NCBI GenBank assembly: GCA_900491605.1
Contig: UESW01004232.1
Location: 1,003,851 to 1,067,850 of the forward strand
Length of the DNA stretch: 64,000 bases
Reading direction: 5' to 3'
Source: Calamus simplicifolius
Taxonomy: Eukaryota; Streptophyta; Magnoliopsida; Arecales; Arecaceae
The notes beneath the pieces were generated by a model that was not told the origin of the DNA, made no database searches, and saw only the letters and a list, made by a program, of their open reading frames with translations. The translations under genes were made by a program, and so were the position numbers. Below, one piece after another: positions 12,750 to 23,908 of this stretch; within the stretch, counting starts at the first letter, position 1, and each line of letters opens with the position of its first letter.

Positions 12750-13644
12750 GTGGCATGGTTCATGCTCAAGGAGTGTTCATAACTATGGTGGAACTGGAAA
12801 GCGTTGGAGGTTGCCACGATAACGTAGAGAATTCCTAGTGACCATACGTAGAGGCATGGCAGACTGGATTGACCAAAGTCACTTTTCCATTCGAACTGTG
12901 TCCTAAGCCGATGATTTTTTAGCATCGCTGTACCATATGACTCACTTATCAAGCGATCGAGTACTGCATGCAGACTGACATGGCCTTTGAGAGTGCCAAT
13001 GATATAACCCAGTGATGGTGTCCACCATGGAAAGAAAGGGAAGGAAAGCAAGAAAGAGAAGGAAAAGAGAAAAGAAAACGAATGGCCTTGAGATTTGCAT
13101 CATCAAACTGTAGTCATAGAGACCAGCTAGCAGGCATTTATCATCACCTTTGTGCACAAGTAGTGGAACCTAACATTGTTCAGAAGATAAAAAAAAAAAT
13201 TTTGACCATTAAAGTCCAACACTACTACTAGAGCATGATGAGATGAAGAGAAATGCGAGCATGGTGCTGTCCTTAATGTTGATTGAGTACTCGATCTCCA
13301 AATGAAGGCCAGCAGCCAAGCAATGGACCAGCAACCGGGACGGCCTCCCAAAGGCCAAGCAGAGACAAGTGGATGGCAGCACTCCGTAACCAGTGGGAGG
13401 CAGCCAACGGGTGGTAGCCATCAAAGGGAGCAGGGCATCCCAAAGGGGTCCCACCCACAATATATATCGTCCAAGCTAGCAGTAATGATAGGCGGCCCCC
13501 GGGCAAACGGCAACACGTTGAGAGGTGTCTCTTGAATGACAAAAGCCAAGCAAGGGAAATTTTACCGAGAGAGAGAGATAAAAGGTGCATGGCCTCGTGC
13601 ACACAATATCTCATGGCATGGATGTATTTAGATGCCAAGAAAGA

Positions 13645-13745
13645 AGCACAGTAAAAAGTGAAGTAGTAGCTAGGAGGGACCTCAGGATTGGAGTCTTAGC
13701 ACAGTAAAAAGTGAAGTAGGGTCGAGGGACCTCAAGAATGGAGTC
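13645..13745. repeat. Imperfect tandem duplication, period about 53 bp
   Basis: The phrase agcacagtaaaaagtgaagt occurs at 13645 and again at 13698. Each copy is followed by gagggacctca and attggagtc/aatggagtc. The two copies differ by small substitutions and gaps. Confidence 0.85.
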
Positions 13746-15714
13746 AGTGAGGGAGGGGGCTTGTGGGGGGCTTCCCCTTGTTTGGTCCAGGCTCACCACT
13801 TTAGAGAGAGGACATGGGTGGAATGTTGGCTTCGGGGGGAGAACTGGAGCTAATTTAGTAAGCTCCCAGGATGGGAAGCGGGTGGGGTTGGAGAGGGCCT
13901 TTCCATAATATTTTTGGGAGAGCAGAGGCTTTGGTGGTGGGAGGGAAAGTGGGCTACGTGGCGTCCCTTAGGTGGTGCACAAAAGGGTAGTACTTACTAC
14001 TAGTAGGGGAGTGAACACAACAACGCCAACATAATTAATTAGAATATAAATAATTCATGTATAAAATATAGACACGCACACGCAACCTGTTCATAAGTCC
14101 CCGCGGGGGGATTAATTAAACAAGTGGGATCGGAAGTCGAGTATAAACAAATAGGAGGAATGTGTGGAGATTTTATAAAATTAATATATTTAATTATTTT
14201 GCTATATATATTAATTAGATTGCATTAGATTGGGAGGGGCGAGGGGGTGGAGGAGACGACGGGGGCGTGCAAGTAACGAAGAGAACACGTGGTTCAAGGT
14301 GGCGGGGGGCGTTGGGAATCACGCGTCGGGGAGAGGTGGTAGTACGTGAAGAGCCGGCGCCGCGGCTGGGCCGGGCTGGGCCGGGCCTCGCTTCCTGTGC
14401 GTGCCCTGGCGCACGTTAGCTGCTGCCGCTCGCTCGCTGGCTGGCTGGCCGTACGTCCTTGCCACGTCCGACCCACTTCCCGGCAATTATTCATCTCACC
14501 CGTCAACAGGGCTGATAGTTGGAAATAATAATAATAATAATAATAAAACTGAAATCAGGGTTGATAAACACACCCCACCACCACGTGGTACTACCGAGCT
14601 CTTGCTTGGGTGATGTTTACCCTTGGACCAGAAGTTCAAGTTCAGTACCGAGAGAGTTGGGAGCAGACCCCAAGCCAAGGGTGAGGTGGCTGCAGGACAA
14701 AGAAGGTGAGGATAAATGTTAGGACGTGCCTGCACTGCACTGCGAGGGAACTGTATTGTTAGCTTATGCGGTCTGAAGTACTGCGGATGGGATTAGCTTA
14801 GTAACTCATATTTATTACGCTTTTTAGACATTAAAAAAAAATTAATATTTTTATAATATATTATTTTTCTTTCTCAAATATTGGAATATTAGTTTGAGCA
14901 TTTAATCCAATACAGCGATTCAGATGCAGCCCTAGTGATATAGGCCAGAAATGCTGGATTCTAAAATTATTTAATCCTACATATACCATCCTTTGTCCTT
15001 TCATGAAATAGATAACCAGTCTCAAAAGTACTGTCGTAGCCAGCCTTGCTCCAATTTTGAAACTGTTCAACTTTTGGATGGAGCAAGAACCATGAGGCAT
15101 GTAGTCATGGAGAGATTTTTAAAGCAGTCAGCACACTGTGAAATAAAGATGCTCATGGAAGGGCATGCATGTATCAATAAATATTATATGTGTTGTATGT
15201 ATTAGTTCGTGCATATTGATTTATGTATATATTAGTACAAATTACATCCTCCAAATCTCACCATCATGTGCTTTATTATTCCTCTCAATTGACTACCACT
15301 ACATGCGCCCTTTAAATATCACTATAGTCTTCATGGACCCTAACATTCACTCCACCCATCAACAACCCTCTCATTGTCCTTAGTCACCATCCTATCCACC
15401 TGATCTAGGTAGAATCATGAGTTCTTATATCAAATCTAATAAAGAAAAAATTATTGGAGATGATAGCTATTGATCTCGCATTAATTTTTTTAGGATCTTC
15501 AATTAAGCATCTCTGGCTTTTCTAAGAAAGATTATGATCTTACATCACATCAAATCGTAAATTTTCAAGTTAAAAAGAAAAGAAACTTTAAATTATATTA
15601 TTAAAATTAATCTCAATAAGATGTATTAGAGACTATTTATAAATAAGAACTTCTAAAACTAAAGATTTCTTAGTTTCTATAGGATACAAATTATATATAT
15701 ATATAAGAATTATT

Positions 15715-16456
15715 TGATGAAGCTAAATTGAGCTGCTGCCAAACTAGCCCCTATCATGATCCCATATGGTCTCCAAGCCATGTCAATTGCCACCTGCTCT
15801 GATTAGATAATATCAAGAGGGCATGGCTAGCATAATCCTTAGTCATCATAACTACTAGCTTTATAGAGAATACCAGATAATAACCAATTCACTCGTGTCA
15901 CTACGTCAAAAGTATGGCTCGTGATAGATGGAACAATTATATCACCGACCTTACTGCTAAGATCAAACATGCTACTATCGTTACGATAACTCAAATACTA
16001 AAACTAGAGCTCACCAATAAGAAGGATCTCTCCTTGAAAGGGAAGGAGCTTTTTCTCTTCTATTTCTTGGATAAGGATCTCTTCTTGAAAGGGAAGGAGC
16101 TTTTTCTTTTTTGTTTCTTAGACTTTTTCTCCTTTTTTGCCTCTCATTTTGCTCGATCGCAAGCTTTAACTCTTCACACCATTCTTTCAATTCTCAAAGT
16201 AGATAGCTACAAAGTTTGCCCTTGGCCTCTCCATTTTCTCCTCACTCACTGACTTGAGTGTTAGAGGACTTTAATCGACAGCTCTAACATCCTTCATACT
16301 CTTTTTTTATTTTCACAGGAGCATCTACTAGGATATAGAGTACCCCCTCAATATGGCTAAACCGAACATGGTCTGCTTTATTTTCTAGCTTGTTATCCAT
16401 TTTATCATCATTATTGGCGCTCAATGTCCCTTTGTCAAAATCTGACTCCATCAAAC
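15715..16456 (+). repeat. Left LTR of the decayed retroelement
   Basis: It aligns by eye with 18506-19178 throughout. It starts with tgatgaagctaaattgag, against tgtaatgaagtcaaattgag on the right. It carries an extra internal duplication of aaagggaaggagctttttct (16038 and 16089) not seen in the right copy. The ends are accurate to about 10-20 bases. Confidence 0.65.
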
Positions 16457-18505
16457 CGTGTTATCTAGGGGAATCGAAGTAAAGACCATGGCGTTTGAAT
16501 ACCTTAAGGTCGCTTTATGTCACCTCAACATGCATACCAAGGGTCTTAAAAGCCAGCTCGACAAGCTAAGAATTATAGTGCCAACTCTTAATGGCCGACA
16601 ACTTATTATTAGAAGAGTTGTCATAATTTTTAATAAATTTGCAAATAGAAAAGAAAGTTCCTCGGCTAAAAAGGCATATGCCTGACAACATAAACCAAGG
16701 TATCAAAGAGAAAGAAGACGTTATCCTTCTCCAATAAATTTAGAGGAGATGTAAATCCTTACGATAACGTATTATAGCTTCGATGATTACCACTAACTAC
16801 CAGACAAAAAAGATACTGGTCGATAGTTATAGCTTGGCTAATATCATTTACTTCAAAGCCTTTAAGAGAATGTTGATTTGTGGGGCTACCTAAAGCTCAG
16901 TCTTAATTGAGGGAATTATTATCCTTCTAGTGGTAGTTGAGAAGGAACAACATGAAGCTATTCTTATGTTGAACATTCTTGTCATTAAGGTTCCTTTAGT
17001 TTAACATGTTCAAGGGCTATGCATTAAACTTTTAGAATCAACCTAAACTTTGCCGATGCTTTGAGTTCATCAATTATCCCTCTTTATGCTCCTCTCCGCA
17101 AAAAACTAGTGATCCTCGATCAGAGTTGCCTTTGCCTAAGCCTTTATCACCTTGAATTCAATGGCATGTATCTTAGTCTCCATTCAAATGATCCTAGCCT
17201 TCACCTTAGTTGCCCTTTCCTCGACCCTTATTGCCTTAGCCTTCACCTTCATGAGCATCATCATAAGCCTTCCCACCTTAGCCTAAGTCACTTCGTCTTC
17301 ACCACAGATGCTGCATTGACCCTCTTAACCTTCTGCCACATGTCATCAAACTTCTTCATATCCTTGACCTTTAGTGAAGAGGCCACCACATAGTAATTCT
17401 GCTTAAAGAGGATAAGTATATATCTAACAAAAATATGCAGGCGGGAAGGGCGACATTTACCAATTCTCGGTCTGAAAGAGCCCCTAGATACTCAAGGTCT
17501 ATAAAAAATATTACCCTAGAGGCCATGTTATGTAACTGTGCCATGTCACATAGTCTCCTTGAAGAAATCAGGTAGAGCAGTGCCACATGTTAGCACCGAA
17601 GTACCTGAATAAAAATAAGCTATAGAGGTCTATTAAGCCTAAGGTTTCACTCATCAAAAATTGAGAAGGAAACACCGACTCATGGATAGAAGGCCTGATC
17701 TGAGTCTACAAGAATATGAAGGCTCACCTAAGAGAAAGAATTTTGCCACCCAAATGATGGGGCAAAAGAGGCTACATAAGTGGGTAGCTTCGAATAAGGT
17801 TGAGGCAATCTCTCCATATGAAGAGCTACTTTCTTGGATTGTAGGGTTGAAGGATTAAAGGACGTTAAAACCTCATTATCTACTTTTTCCTTACTAAACC
17901 CCCTCTATTATTTCTTTCCAATAGAATGTTCTTAAATTTGCGCTAGTAAAAATCGGCAATGATCCATTCTCTACATAGTAATAGGCTCTAAAAATCAATA
18001 TGACCACCCGCATAAAAGGGAAGAAGAAAGAATCGATGCCAAAAAAAGATCAAGAAAGAAGAAACGAATTCATGAAGCACTGAAATTTAGGGGAGCTAAA
18101 GAAATCAAAAAAAAAAACTCGAAAGTTTTAGAAGCACTAAAAGTGGATACAATAGAAAAATGATTAAAAGGTTAAGGTATTCGCTTTTATAGATACAAAC
18201 TATTGCCCACCAACTACTAATCTGGTGCTCAAATGAAGAACAAAGCAACAAGGACTCCTATGCCGGCCTAAAGCAAAGTATAAAGCAGAACCAGCTCGGA
18301 AGAACTCTTCTTCGCAAGAGAAAAGAGAGAGCTCGTTAAGATCCTTTGCTAAATGCTCTAAAAAGAGCTCTCAAACCTAGCTTACTGCACCAAAGAAGGC
18401 TTAAAGCCTACTTTAAAAAGTAGATCTCATTCCAAGAAAATCTAATGCTCACTTAAATCTATCCCGTCACCTGAGCATGCCTCCTTAGCCTTAAAAGTGA
18501 GGCCA

Positions 18506-19178
18506 TGTAATGAAGTCAAATTGAGTCAGTGCCAAACTGGCCTTCTGTAAATTATTTCATATGGTCTCCAAGCCATGTCATCGCCACCTATTATAATTAG
18601 ATGATGTCAAGAGGATATAGCCAGCGTAACCCTTAGCTATTCCATTCATCAAACCTATAAATAACTACTCTACACATGTTTCTACACCATGAGTATGCCT
18701 ATGATAGGTAAAATAGTTCCATTGCTAATCTCACTATCAAGACCAAACATGCTACCATCCGTATGACAGCCTTAAATATTAAAATCAAAGCCTACCAATA
18801 AGGACCCCTGAATAGGAATGGATTTTTTTGCCCCTTGGTTCTTTCTCCTTCCCTAACTCCCATTCTTCTTATCCACAACTTTTGGCTGCTCACACCATTA
18901 TCCCTCCTCTCGAAAGAGATTACTATAAGTTCTACCCTTGGCCTCTCTAATTTTCTTTTCTCTACGGACTTGACTGTCAAAAGATCTTAGTTGGGTAGCC
19001 TTTTTAGTACCCTTCTTGCTTTTCTTCTGTTTTTGCATAAGTATCAGTCATAATATAGAATATCCTCTTTTTAGGGTTAGATCGATGAGGTTCACTTTAA
19101 TTTCTAACTTATCACCCATTTCATCATCTTTATTGGTACCTAAGGTCCCTTGACCGATTTATAATGCCATCAACATCA
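18506..19178 (+). repeat. Right LTR of the decayed retroelement
   Basis: This is the partner of the left LTR, with the same order of blocks. The substitutions visible between the two copies are numerous, so the insertion is old. The TATAAATA motif near 18657 is a plausible former core promoter. Confidence 0.65.
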
Positions 19179-20910
19179 AATAATTTTTTAAAGATATAAT
19201 TCTAATCATAACTAATTTCTAACTCTTGTAATATGTTTTTTCAAGCAAAATAAATATAGAAATCTAAGTAAAATTAAGAAAAACTATCTTTTCTTCATGG
19301 CTATGGAATGATATTTTTATAATTTTAAGAACTTTATTAGCACTGATATATCTTTCATAATTAGCTCATAACTTTCTCATCCGACTTTCATTTTAAGTGA
19401 TTCAGATGTTTTAAAATCTAACTCAATAATGAATATTTTAAATTAAATTATCTTAAAAACTTTTATCATAGTGGTGTTGGTGAAGCTTTTTTTTAAAAAA
19501 AAATGATGCAAATTAGATTGCTTTTTGTGACACGATTAAATATAAATTTTAAAATTTAAGCTCATTAGATACTTATGAATTTGTTTAGTCTTACAAAATA
19601 TATTTCATCCTACCATCTTAGCTTAATATAAATATCATAGGATCATCCTTTAAACTTATTTAGATATAGCTCATGATGTAATCATGTTTTTCTTTTGAGC
19701 TTCAATAGTTATTTATCATATAAATTTTCTTGATGAGCCTTTTTTTTTTGAATTATTATTTTTAATTGAGACTATTAGAAGATTTGAAATCTTTAGTTGC
19801 ATAATGCCTATTATTTTCTAGGATGAGACCTTCCTTAAGCTATAAGAGCTAGCATCACCTACCTTTTCTTTTTCAACATTTTAGACCTTTATAAAAAAAT
19901 TGCTTTCTTCCATTAAATCTAGTTCATATCATTTCTTTCAACCTGCCTTTCTTTTCTTTTCTTCTATATACAGGATGTTATGCTTTTGCATAATAAATCC
20001 TTACCTCTGCTTCACTTATAATATGCTCCTCTTCTTAATAGCATTTTTATGACATATTTTAAATTTTAGCATGTTTTAGTCATCATATTGAGGAAATATT
20101 TAATTTGGTTTGATGATGATAGATATGGACTAGATTAAAAAATAAACAAATTTATATTTTTGTGAGCTGGTCTTGAATTTTGGCGCTGTAGATGTTTTAT
20201 TATAACCATCAACTAAGAAAATACACTGTTTGATCTAGTACGACAAACATGAATGAAAGTGAAAATAATTGTTTTAAAAATAATTCATGAAATAAATTTA
20301 TTTCATAAAACCCTATATGCTTGCGTAGGATGATTTTTCTATTTGCGGTATGATGAAAGGACTTCGATTTCTTTTCAACTTTAACTGAGCAAAGTAGCAG
20401 AATAAGCTGCTGCTGGCCAGCCCACACACAGTCTCCCTCATTCTCATTCATTATATATAAAAATAAATCCAAGTGAAACTTATACGTACGCAGTAGTGAG
20501 AGCATATAACGCAAAGATTATGTGACGCAGGACAAAATCTCTCACCCGTTTTGGAACAGGTTGACCTCGCGTAACAAACTTCGACGGCTCAACGAGGAGA
20601 TCCGATTAACATTTTTGTACCACATCACTCTTCCCCGCGCGGTGTCATCCCCCTCCGCCTCGTCACCTTTTCGTTCTTCGCATGCTCGTCCCAGCAGGCG
20701 TCAACCGCAGGCAAAAAAAACCAAATCGCAGGGCTCGCTTTTCACACCCCGGCCGTCTCCTTTCTTGCCACTGTCCGCCGGTCCTTGGAGCACCCCCCCC
20801 CTTGGCATCTTCAGCGGCTGCAGTGATGCAAACCCCCAAACTGGTGATGATTACTTGGCTGTCCGAGGTCATCTCCTCTGGTGCACATTAACTCCAGATA
20901 TCACCTCCCC

Positions 20911-20944
<34 letters not shown>

Positions 20945-21590
20945 AGTCTCATCCTCACCCTTTTTCTTTCTTTATTTTTTGCTCTATTAATTGGAATTCC
21001 ACTCTTTTTTTTTTTTTTTTTTAGCGCGCGCTCTCTCTCTCTCTCGGGAATAATAAAGCTAGTCAATCTGTAATTAATTCTTTCTCCTCATTATTATTAT
21101 TCCAAGCCGATTTGCTCCTCCAAGCTCCGTCTCTTCCACATGTACGCGTTCCCCGGGAAAGAAGCAGGCACGGCAGCCAGGCGAATTCCAAGGCCTGCTC
21201 CATTTCGGTGCAAGACAAGGGATCTTCCTTCTTTTTCTCCCATTAAAAGGGAGGCGCCAGGGGCATTCCGGTAAATTAATCCCGAAATCAGTGGCAAGCA
21301 ATGGCAGGCCCATTTAATCTCCATTCAAATTCCTTCCTTCCATCAATTTTAATTTTCACGCTTCATCCATTCTTTGCTCCGAATTTAATCACTCTCTCCA
21401 GAATATTCCATTGAACGATTTTTTTTTTTTTTTTTTTGGTGTTTTTGCCGCCCGGGGGTGGGGTGGGGGGGTGCAATAAGAGAAAATAGGAGTATATTCA
21501 GCAGATAACGGTGTGCTACGTACTCCGTTATATATGTATATATCGCAGCGGGAGCCGGGTCGGGACCGTTACATCGCGTCGCGGGGAGGG
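19179..21590. other. Upstream region of the TE1-like gene, no separate gene recognised
   Basis: The distal part is AT-rich. From about 20620 the DNA becomes GC-richer and pyrimidine-rich, with CT runs near 20910-20935 and 21030-21045 and poly-T tracts near 21006 and 21420. The 183-codon frame at 20522-21073 consists mainly of Ser/Leu low complexity over the CT tracts, so I do not call it a gene. The region probably contains the promoter and regulatory DNA of the gene at 21894. Confidence 0.55.
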
Positions 21591-21893
21591 TTTATAGCGT
21601 GCGCCGGCACGGCGCCACCGCGTTAAAAGCCCGCTCCCCTCATTCCTCTACTCTCAATGCTTCCTATCTCACGAAGGAAGCCCTTCACCCACGCCGGCAT
21701 ACTGCTCTCGCCGTGCCGCGGAACAAATCCCCCGATTTCTCTCTCCCTTAATGTAGCGGGTTTTTACTTATTTATTTCCGAAGGGCGGAGACGAGAGCGA
21801 GAGAGATTTATTTGGGGGAGATTTTTGGGGTCGTTCTGTTTGCTTTGTGTGGGCTTCGTTCGGGAAGGAAAGGTGGTAGTGGCGGAGGGGGGG
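21585..21893 (+). promoter_or_regulatory. Putative core promoter and 5' leader of the TE1-like gene
   Basis: TATA-like sequences lie at 21531-21542 (tatatatgtata) and 21591 (tttatag), before a pyrimidine-rich stretch at 21630-21655 suited to a transcription start. An ATG at 21657 is in frame with the coding region and has no stop before 21894. A longer N-terminus of 79 residues is therefore formally possible if transcription starts upstream of it. The transcription start cannot be fixed from sequence alone. Confidence 0.4.
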
Positions 21894-23867
21894 ATGGAGG
21901 GGATGCGGGGGAACATTCTAGATCCGGGGGCGGCGGAGTTCTACCCGGCGAGCCAGTTTGCCCTCGCCCAGCCACAAATTTACTACCCCTATCCTTCGCC
22001 GCCGGCGGTGCCCGTGTACGCGCAGGCGGCGCTGGCGGAGTACGTGAGCCCGGCGCGGGTGGCGGGGGACGGGGCAGCGACAAGGGCGGTGGTGCTGAGC
22101 ATGGTGCCGCGGCACGTGGGGGAGGCGGCGGTGCGGGTGGAGATGGAGAAGTTCGGCGGGGTGCGGGCGGTGGAGATGGGGTCGCTGGCCGCCGACGGGA
22201 TCGTGACCGTCCACTTCTTCGATCTGCGGAGCGCGCAGGCGGCGGTGGCGGTGATCCGGGAGCAGCACGTGCGCCAGCAGAGCCTGCTCGGCCAGCAATA
22301 CGGCGTGCTCGCCGGCAATTGGGCGGAGCCCGGCGGCGCCGGGGTGGTCGTCGTGCACCCGATGGTGGGCCGGGGGCTGATCGCCGGGCAGGCCGTGTGG
22401 GCCCAGTTCGCGGCCAGGGGATTCGACGATCCCAACCAGGGTTCCATCGTCGTCTTCAATTTGGACCCGAGCGTTTCTTCTCTTGCTCTCGGAGAAATCT
22501 TCCAACCTTTCGGTATCAAACCATCCACTTACCAATAATAGCATCCAGTAATCGAGAACCACCGTTGATTTTACATCTGGAATAACTCGACATCAATATA
22601 TTTTGCTCTCTTTCTCATCTTCTCTTCTAAATTAATTTCTTTCTGGATCGACTTTTTCCGAGGGTTCATTTAGTTAGCTTTTTGAGCTTGAAGAGGAGTT
22701 GGATTAAAGAGAAAGCAACGCATTGCTTGTTTTTTTCCCTTTTGTTTGTATTATTTCTGGACAATCTCTCTTTGTGTTTTGTTTTTGTTTTCGTTTTTTT
22801 TTTTTTTTTTTTTTTGCCTTTTCTGTTTTTGATTTTATTTATATATGTTATGGTCCAATTTGGGTAGCTGCGACTGAATCTTTCTCTGATATGGTGTTGT
22901 CTTTCCGGGTTCGTATGTCATTATGTTTTCTTTCTTCTTGCTCACCTTTTTTATTATGGGAAGGAGCCTCGATCTTAGTTTTCTTTCTTCGCAACGGAAA
23001 TCATGGATCGCAGTTTTCTCCTTAAATTCGAGTTCGTTACATGATTCTGGCAATCTTAGTTCAGATCCCTATATCATCTTCCTGGATGTTTTAATTTAAT
23101 TTGCTCACAGGAGCCGTGAAGGAGGTGAAGGAGATGGCCTCGAGACCACACCACAAGGTGGTGGAGTTCTTTGACACACGAGACGCCTCTCGTGCCCGCT
23201 CCGAGCTCAACGGCAAAAAGGAGATCCTTGGAAGAAGACTCGTGCTAGAATTCTTCAGACCAGGCGGCCAGACAAGAAGGTCTGATTGTCTTCTTTCTCG
23301 AATTCCTTTCAATCCATCAATATTATTGATTGCTTCCATTAATTAACACTTCGAGTTATAGTATCAGCAGTTACCCGAAGAGGAGTTCCGGTCACCAGAG
23401 CTATCCCCTACCTCCGAGGCTTCTGCGAACGACCAGATGGGTTCAAGGCAGCAGTGGAGGAGCTCCCCAGCCTTCATCATCGCCCTCACCAAGCGAAAGG
23501 AATGGGGAGGGAGTGGTGTTGCTGAAGAGGACTGGCAGTACTGGTAGCAGTGGCGTTGGGAGAAATAATCATGGCGGCAGCAGCAGTGGGTCGAAGAAGA
23601 ACAAAGGTGGCAGCGGCAGCAGCCACCACCAATCGTCGTCGTCGTCAAAGCATCAGCAGCAGCAGTCGAGCAGGAAGGGTTGGAAGAGTCATCACGGGAA
23701 GAGCGGCGGCGGGGAGGCGAGGTTTCAGTTCAAGGAAGCCGGAGAGGCGGACGAGGAGTCCGCATCGTCCTGTAAAGACTCCAGAACCACTGTCATGATT
23801 AGAAACATCCCCAATAAGTACAGGTCTCAACCCTCCTCCCCCTCGACTCTTTTATCATGCTTCCTTC

Positions 23868-23908
<41 letters not shown>

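Larger units (their letters stand above)
11686..15714. other. Intergenic with GC-rich patches and microsatellites, no gene recognised
   Basis: Two GC-richer patches (about 13270-13500 and 14220-14660) stand out. The second holds a short direct repeat of gctgggccg and a run of cgctcgctggctggctggc, followed by an (ATA/AAT)n stretch near 14525. Open frames in them run in several overlapping frames without domains, so they are not called. A possible reading is remote regulatory DNA or decayed transposon ends. Confidence 0.45.
15715..19178 (+). mobile_element. Decayed LTR retroelement (short internal region, probably non-autonomous)
   Basis: Two diverged direct repeats bracket about 2 kb. Shared ordered blocks include atggtctccaagccatgtca, agaccaaacatgctac (left copy agatcaaacatgctac), cccttggcctctc and catcattattgg/catctttattgg. 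A TATAAATA box in the right copy (about 18657) indicates plus-strand transcription. Just after the left repeat, tgttatctaggg at 16459 loosely resembles an initiator-Met tRNA primer-binding site. The interior has no recognisable reverse transcriptase or integrase and is full of stops. The superfamily is not determined and the target duplication is no longer clear. Confidence 0.7.

Noticed and set aside
12659..13051. 130-codon minus-strand open frame
   Set aside because: Its C-terminal part is translated TA and AG microsatellite, and the rest shows no recognisable domain or splice partner.
17061..17393. 110-codon open frame rich in Leu, His and Ser
   Set aside because: It lies within the interior of the old LTR element and arises from repeated ccttagccttcacc-like DNA. 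No gag or pol motif is visible.
20522..21073. 183-codon open frame on the plus strand
   Set aside because: About half of it is Ser/Leu/Phe low complexity over CT and T tracts, no domain is visible, and it lies in the likely upstream region of the TE1-like gene.
21812..22585. 257-codon Gly/Arg-rich open frame overlapping TE1-like exon 1
   Set aside because: It is a shifted-frame shadow of a very GC-rich exon, begins at TTG rather than ATG, and has no family resemblance. Minus-strand frames in the same exon are rejected for the same reason.
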